Assembly (NCBI GenBank): GCA_009663005.1
Contig: CM018906.1
Span: 21,938,236 to 21,948,235, forward strand
From: Actinidia chinensis
Taxonomy: Eukaryota; Streptophyta; Magnoliopsida; Ericales; Actinidiaceae
Direction: 5' to 3'
Length of the DNA: 10,000 nt
Under the pieces are notes generated by a model. The model saw nothing but the letters and a program-made list of their open reading frames with translations. It was not told where the DNA came from and searched no databases. The position numbers and the translations under genes are program-made. Shown here one piece after another: positions 7,136 to 10,000 of the stretch; positions within the stretch are counted from its first letter, which is position 1, and each line of letters begins with the position of its first letter.

Positions 7136-7213
7136 CAACTCTTGGAGTTTTTGGAGAGGTATTGAAGTGCCTTAACTTTTTACAATCACTTGTATTCAAT
7201 ACTTCAATACCAA

Positions 7214-7590
7214 TGTAAGGAATTGGAAGAAGAAGATTGGAAACTAAAAAGAAAAAGAGGAATTAGCTCTCTTATTCCAAACAATTGATTTACAAGTTGA
7301 ATGCCACCTTTCCAGGACTCTTCCTCTCTTATACATCTACTAACATAATTTAATAGTATTAACAGAATACAGGTAATTCAAGAATTGAAAGGTAATCAAC
7401 TTGATCACTCATTGTGAGTTTGATTTGTGTAAGAATCAAGAGAGCTCTATCATTTTAGACAAGACAGCTTCATTGTATTTATATTTGATCTAGAATTGGT
7501 AAAATAAAATAAATTCTCATTCTAAATAAAAATCAAATATTTGGACATGTAGGCATACAATGCCCTATCCAAAGAATGTTATATCTAACA
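7214..7590 (-). mobile_element. 3' LTR of copia C
   Basis: A 377-bp LTR. On the - strand it starts TGTTAGATATAAC next to a polypurine tract and ends TTCCTTACA, giving TG...CA ends. A TATA box (TATAAATA on the - strand) lies at 7476-7483, leaving about 260 bp for R and U5. The end of pol (STDDLEDHFTK) lies just upstream on the same strand, so the placement is coherent. The inner edge is certain to within a few bases. The outer edge at 7214 rests on the TG...CA rule and on the change to copia A LTR sequence. Confidence 0.7.
7476..7483 (-). promoter_or_regulatory. TATA box of the copia C LTR
   Basis: It reads TATAAATA on the - strand within ATCAAATATAAATACAATG, about 107 bp from the LTR start. 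It is a reasonable promoter for element transcription. Confidence 0.5.
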
Positions 7591-7602
7591 CCCATCCTAT
7601 CC
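7591..7602 (-). other. Polypurine tract of copia C
   Basis: GGATAGGATGGG on the - strand touches TGTTAG, the LTR start. Its position and composition fit the plus-strand primer site. Confidence 0.65.
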
Positions 7603-8030
7603 ACATGAGCTGAAAAACCTTAGTGAAATGATCTTCCAGGTCATCTGTAGATGGAACCTTAGTAACTTACATCTCCACGCCATATTATCTCCCATGTTGG
7701 GTGATATTTTTGTTCTATATGCTCCTAACTCTTGTTAACACATACTCGGAAGTTAACTTTTTGGAATCCATGTCTAACATGAAATAAAATCTATGTAATT
7801 GATTGGGATAAAATCTGAACCTCCGTAGACTAGCATATATACTCTAGTTCTGGATTAGATTGATATATGTTGACCATGTCAACTGCATAACAGATATCTG
7901 GTTTAGTGCAAAGCATATCATATCATTAGGTTTCCTAATGCCGAAACATAAGAAAATGCCTTCATGCATTGCTCTTCCTCAAAAAGCTTAGGAAATATTC
8001 CTTAGACAGAGGAACTCCATGTTTGAAAGG
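7603..8030 (-). pseudogene. RNase H / C-terminal pol traces of copia C
   Basis: On the - strand, broken pieces of the end of copia pol appear in the expected order: PFKHGVPLSKE (about 7990-8025), TKPDICYAVDMVNIYQSNPE (about 7847-7906), YMLVYGGSDFIPINYID (about 7790-7840) and STDDLEDHFTK (7619-7651). Much of the RNase H core between the last two is gone, as are most of its catalytic acidic residues. Stops and frameshifts separate the pieces. The order and strand agree with RT on the right and the LTR on the left. Confidence 0.75.
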
Positions 8031-8459
8031 TCATGACTCTTTCATGGAGTTATATATTGTAAACTTGACAAGAATTTTATCTATATATGCAACTTGGGAT
8101 AAATCTAATATTTTATTCTGGCGATCTCGCAAAAACTTAATCCCTAAAATGTTGTTGGTTTCTACTAAATCCTTCATATCAAAATGATTTTCCAACCAGA
8201 TTTTAACAGTGGATAATGCCCCTACATCATTCCCAATGAGTAGAATATCATTTACGTATAAAATTAATATTATCACCACGCTTTGCTCGCACTTCTTATA
8301 CACATATGATTCATCCGTATTTTGTTTAATAACAAAATATTTGTTCACCTGATCAAAATGAATGTTCTAAATTTGAGAGGCTTTCTTAGGTCCAAACTTG
8401 CATACCATATGCTCTTAATCCTTAGCTATAAAACCATATGCTTCTATCATGTAGACGTC
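8031..8459 (-). pseudogene. Ty1/copia reverse transcriptase remnant (copia C)
   Basis: This is the C-terminal half of RT. The longest open piece (8031-8348, about 105 codons) gives NTDESYVYKKCEQSVV, LILYVNDILLIGNDVG, VKIWLENHFDMKDL, ILGIKFLRDRQNKILDLSQ and YIDKILVKF, all standard for the family. The YxDD motif reads YVND (8247-8258), so the first catalytic Asp is replaced by Asn. Before it on the same strand lies VYMIEAYGFIAKD-stop-EHMVCKFG (8389-8459), with one in-frame stop, and a shifted join. The earlier part of RT, including the usual KTAFLNG motif, is deleted between about 8460 and 8480. The protein cannot be active. Confidence 0.92.
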
Positions 8460-8715
8460 ATTCTCAACTTTTATAGCACTTTACTAATTTTTTGAATTTT
8501 TGTAAGAAATAGCTTTGCTGTACCTATTAGTTTCCAAATCGTGTTCATCAGATATAGCCTCTCCTACGGTCAGGTGCCTTAACAATCCTCCCACTGCGAC
8601 GTGGCTCTCATGTATCTAAAAATGGTAAAAAATTGGTTTTTTTAACATCCTCCATTGGGTTAGAACTTTCTTCTAATGCCTTCTAGGAGTATTATACAAC
8701 TTTTTAAGATCAAAT
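8460..8715 (-). pseudogene. Integrase-RT linker of copia C
   Basis: The - strand keeps SGRIVKAPDR (about 8568-8600), then in shifted frame GEAISDEHDLETNRYSKAIS (about 8505-8565). These resemble the linker between integrase and RT in this family (SGR..R.PDR, then EAISD and a 'Y..A' motif). After KNSKN two stops occur, and the text jumps to mid-RT. Confidence 0.7.
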
Positions 8716-9388
8716 CTATCATTAGAATTTTGGTTCATCATATAATCGTCCTTTAGAAAAATAGCATTACTGCTCACTAGTACTCTTTGTTCTTTAGGAT
8801 CATAAAATAACTAGCATTTAGTTTCGTTAGGATATCCTATGAAATAGCATAATTCTGACTTAGTAACCAACTTTTCAATCTTTACCTTAAGCACATACGC
8901 TAGACATCCTCATATTATGTAGTGTTGTATACTAGCCTTGCGACCAGTCCACAACTCTACGACAATATTTGGAATAGACTTAGTTGGAACTAAATTTAGA
9001 ATGTAAACGCCATTTATAAAGTATATCCCGATGAGAACTTTGTTAGATTAGAATAACTCATCATAGACCTTACCATATCTAAAAAAGTCCGATTTCTTTT
9101 TTTCGTCATACAATTTTGTTGAGGCAAACCTGGTGCTAACAACTGAGATAAAATCTCATTGTCCAACATATACTTATCAAAGTCACCAGAGAGGTACTCA
9201 CCACTTCGATCGGATCAAAACTGCTTTATATTCTTATCTAGTCGCTTCTCCGTTTTAGCCCAAAATTTATTTAAACTTTTTAAAAACTTAGGACTTACGA
9301 TGCAATAGATAAACATAACTATACCTTGAGTGATCATCAATAAAAGTAATAAAATATACAAAGCCAAATGAGGTCAAATGAAAACATC
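8716..9388 (-). pseudogene. Ty1/copia integrase remnant (copia C)
   Basis: The integrase would insert element DNA into the genome; this copy is broken. In order on the - strand it shows YFITFIDDHSRYSYVYLLHRKS (catalytic Asp pair codons at 9333-9338) and SDRSGEYLSGDFDKY (second catalytic Asp, 9209-9211), then LSQLLAPGLPQQN, RNRTFLDMVRSMMSY, LNLVPTKSIPN, VELWTGRK (8937-8960), GCLAYVLKVKIEKL, SELCYFIGYPNETK and LFYDPKEQRVLVSSNA. The catalytic Glu that follows PQQN in the family is replaced by Lys (9101-9103). There are several stops, including TGA at 9215-9217 where Arg is usual, and frameshifts between the first and second Asp and before LNLVPTK. The zinc-binding part is mostly missing. Confidence 0.92.
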
Positions 9389-9436
9389 GCGGATTCGCTT
9401 AAGAGTTACCCCGAGAGCTAGTTGAGCAAGTATCAA
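9389..9436 (-). pseudogene. Pre-integrase trace of copia C
   Basis: The - strand reads ...CTAGCTCTCGGGGTAACTCTTAAGCGAATCC, comparable with the family motif 'LRLGH.(N/T)LKRI' after small deletions (LALG-VTLKRIRD). It then jumps straight to the first integrase motif, so the zinc finger is deleted. The match is short and degenerate. Confidence 0.4.
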
Positions 9437-10000
9437 AAGTAATGAGTTTAAAGCCTATTAAACAGAAATGTATCATGAAAAAAATTCAACCAAGTTGACT
9501 GGGGTGAAGGGGATCGCATCCCGCATGCAAAAGTGCATCTTTAAATTTTGTCTATTTCAGATCTTAATACCACGTAAATCGTACAACATCGATCATGAGA
9601 GGGTTAGATATACCTTAAATTAAGTCTTAAGCAAAAATAAATTAAGTCTAAAGCCTGAATGTCAAATCAGTCTCCTTGTTGTACATTCTTGCTGTGTTTT
9701 GCTTTAATAATAAAAAAAACTTAATCCTAAATATTTTAGGATTTTGTATTTGTAATTTTCTATACCCTATGATATTCTCTCATTTTTTCTCAAGCTTAAC
9801 CAATCCATTTAGAGTATGGGCTCTTAGATTTTTTTATCTCAAAAATTTGTTTTGTAGAGAATTAAATCATCAAGATTGGCAGCCCAAATATTATATATAT
9901 ATAGGCTAGGTCTCTAACTAGGGTAAGGAAAGGGATCTTAGGGAGTCTTAGTTTAGCTCCAACTAAATTACTAAATATCCTAGGTATCTCATAATTTAAT
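9437..10000 (-). other. Unassigned AT-rich region, possible LTR of another element
   Basis: No credible gene was found; the short + strand frame at 9676-9909 is low-complexity hydrophobic text. On the - strand there is a motif like a plant initiator-tRNA primer binding site (TGGTATTAAGATC, 9560-9572) and, about 320 bp upstream, a TATATATATATA run (about 9891-9902). Together they resemble a 5' LTR plus primer site. However, the sequence does not match the 377-bp LTR of copia C at its left end, and the base pair next to the site reads CG, not CA. This may be the edge of a different element or coincidence. Confidence 0.3.
9723..9743. repeat. Perfect 9-bp inverted repeat
   Basis: AATCCTAAA-TAT-TTTAGGATT is a perfect palindrome with a 3-base centre, in AT-rich DNA. 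It could form a hairpin. No function is apparent. Confidence 0.6.

Larger units (their letters stand above)
6328..7213 (+). mobile_element. 3' LTR of copia A, right fragment
   Basis: This is the continuation of the LTR interrupted at 2858, which together would give about 1.04 kb up to the next insertion at 7214. It carries repeated GGTTGACC and GTTCAAGTTCGG words, a 21-bp tandem repeat (6941-7003) and a TATA box (TATAAATA, 7128-7135) followed by ACAACTCTTGGAG. That matches the U3-R layout of SIRE/Maximus LTRs. It is noncoding. The final U5 end is not seen because copia C lands at 7213/7214, so the rest should lie beyond the right side of copia C. Continuity with the left fragment is inferred from Helitron target-site logic, not from a second LTR copy. 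Confidence 0.65.
7214..9436 (-). mobile_element. Ty1/copia element on the minus strand (copia C), truncated at its 5' side
   Basis: The element is inserted in the copia A LTR in the opposite direction. On the - strand, from right to left, the order is pre-integrase trace, integrase core, integrase-RT linker, RT, RNase H traces, polypurine tract and 3' LTR. This is the Ty1/copia order, with integrase before RT. Motif wording such as LYVNDILLIGNDVG and LGIKFLRDRQNK suggests the Angela/Ikeros-like side of copia, a weak assignment. Gag and protease are not found, and the RT N-terminal half and most of RNase H are deleted. The left target-site copy would be ACCAA (7209-7213). The right boundary is uncertain: recognisable pol stops at about 9436, and no LTR matching the left one appears to the right. 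Confidence 0.85.

Noticed and set aside
7214..7361. A shorter ~148-bp LTR reading TGTAAGG...TTAACA
   Set aside because: TG...CA ends also occur at 7361, but the polypurine tract and end of pol lie at 7591 and beyond, which favours the 377-bp LTR to 7590.
7969..8187. 72-codon + strand frame
   Set aside because: Antisense of the copia C RT and RNase H remnants.
9676..9909. 77-codon + strand frame
   Set aside because: AT-rich, Phe/Leu/Ile-dominated text as expected by chance in such DNA. No start context or family.
1..10000. CRISPR array, tRNA or rRNA gene, integrated viral genome
   Set aside because: No short regular direct repeats with unique spacers, no cloverleaf or rRNA core sequence seen. 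The reverse transcriptase motifs and integrase-before-RT order are those of Ty1/copia retrotransposons, not of a pararetrovirus.

Overview
The window looks like plant (probably eudicot) intergenic DNA made almost entirely of decayed, nested transposable elements. It is AT-rich. It has no intact gene and no bacterial-style operon. What can be recognised are Ty1/copia pol remnants on both strands, LTR ends, polypurine tracts and both ends of a Helitron. The species cannot be named from the sequence alone.

Layout. (1) 1-1802: right-hand part of a long LTR, probably Ty3/gypsy type. It opens with about 3.5 diverged ~192-bp tandem repeats and ends in GGGTCGTTACA at 1802. (2) 1803-2705: 3' part of a SIRE/Maximus-like Ty1/copia element on the + strand (copia A). 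It holds a broken reverse transcriptase, a 3' untranslated tail and a polypurine tract. (3) 2706-2858 and 6328-7213: the 3' LTR of copia A, split by an insertion. (4) 2859-6327: a 3,469-bp Helitron lying exactly between a host A and a host T. Its start is TCTATATT and its end is a hairpin followed by CTAG. It has no Rep/helicase and carries gene-like pieces: a CT-rich leader with a GC-rich block, a GC island and an exon-like segment with splice sites. (5) 7214 to about 9436: a second Ty1/copia element on the - strand (copia C), inserted in the copia A LTR. From right to left it shows a pre-integrase trace, integrase, integrase-RT linker, RT, RNase H trace, polypurine tract and a 377-bp LTR. 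(6) 9437-10000: unassigned AT-rich DNA with a primer-binding-site-like motif and a TATA-like run.

History. Copia A is the oldest layer. The gypsy-type LTR, the Helitron and copia C each landed inside it, and their mutual order is not resolved. Both copia elements are dead: frames are broken, parts of pol are deleted, and in both the first Asp of the YxDD catalytic motif of RT reads Asn. Nothing here looks like a new functional system. The points most worth checking are the Helitron with its captured pieces, the clean nested junctions, and the ambiguous right edge.
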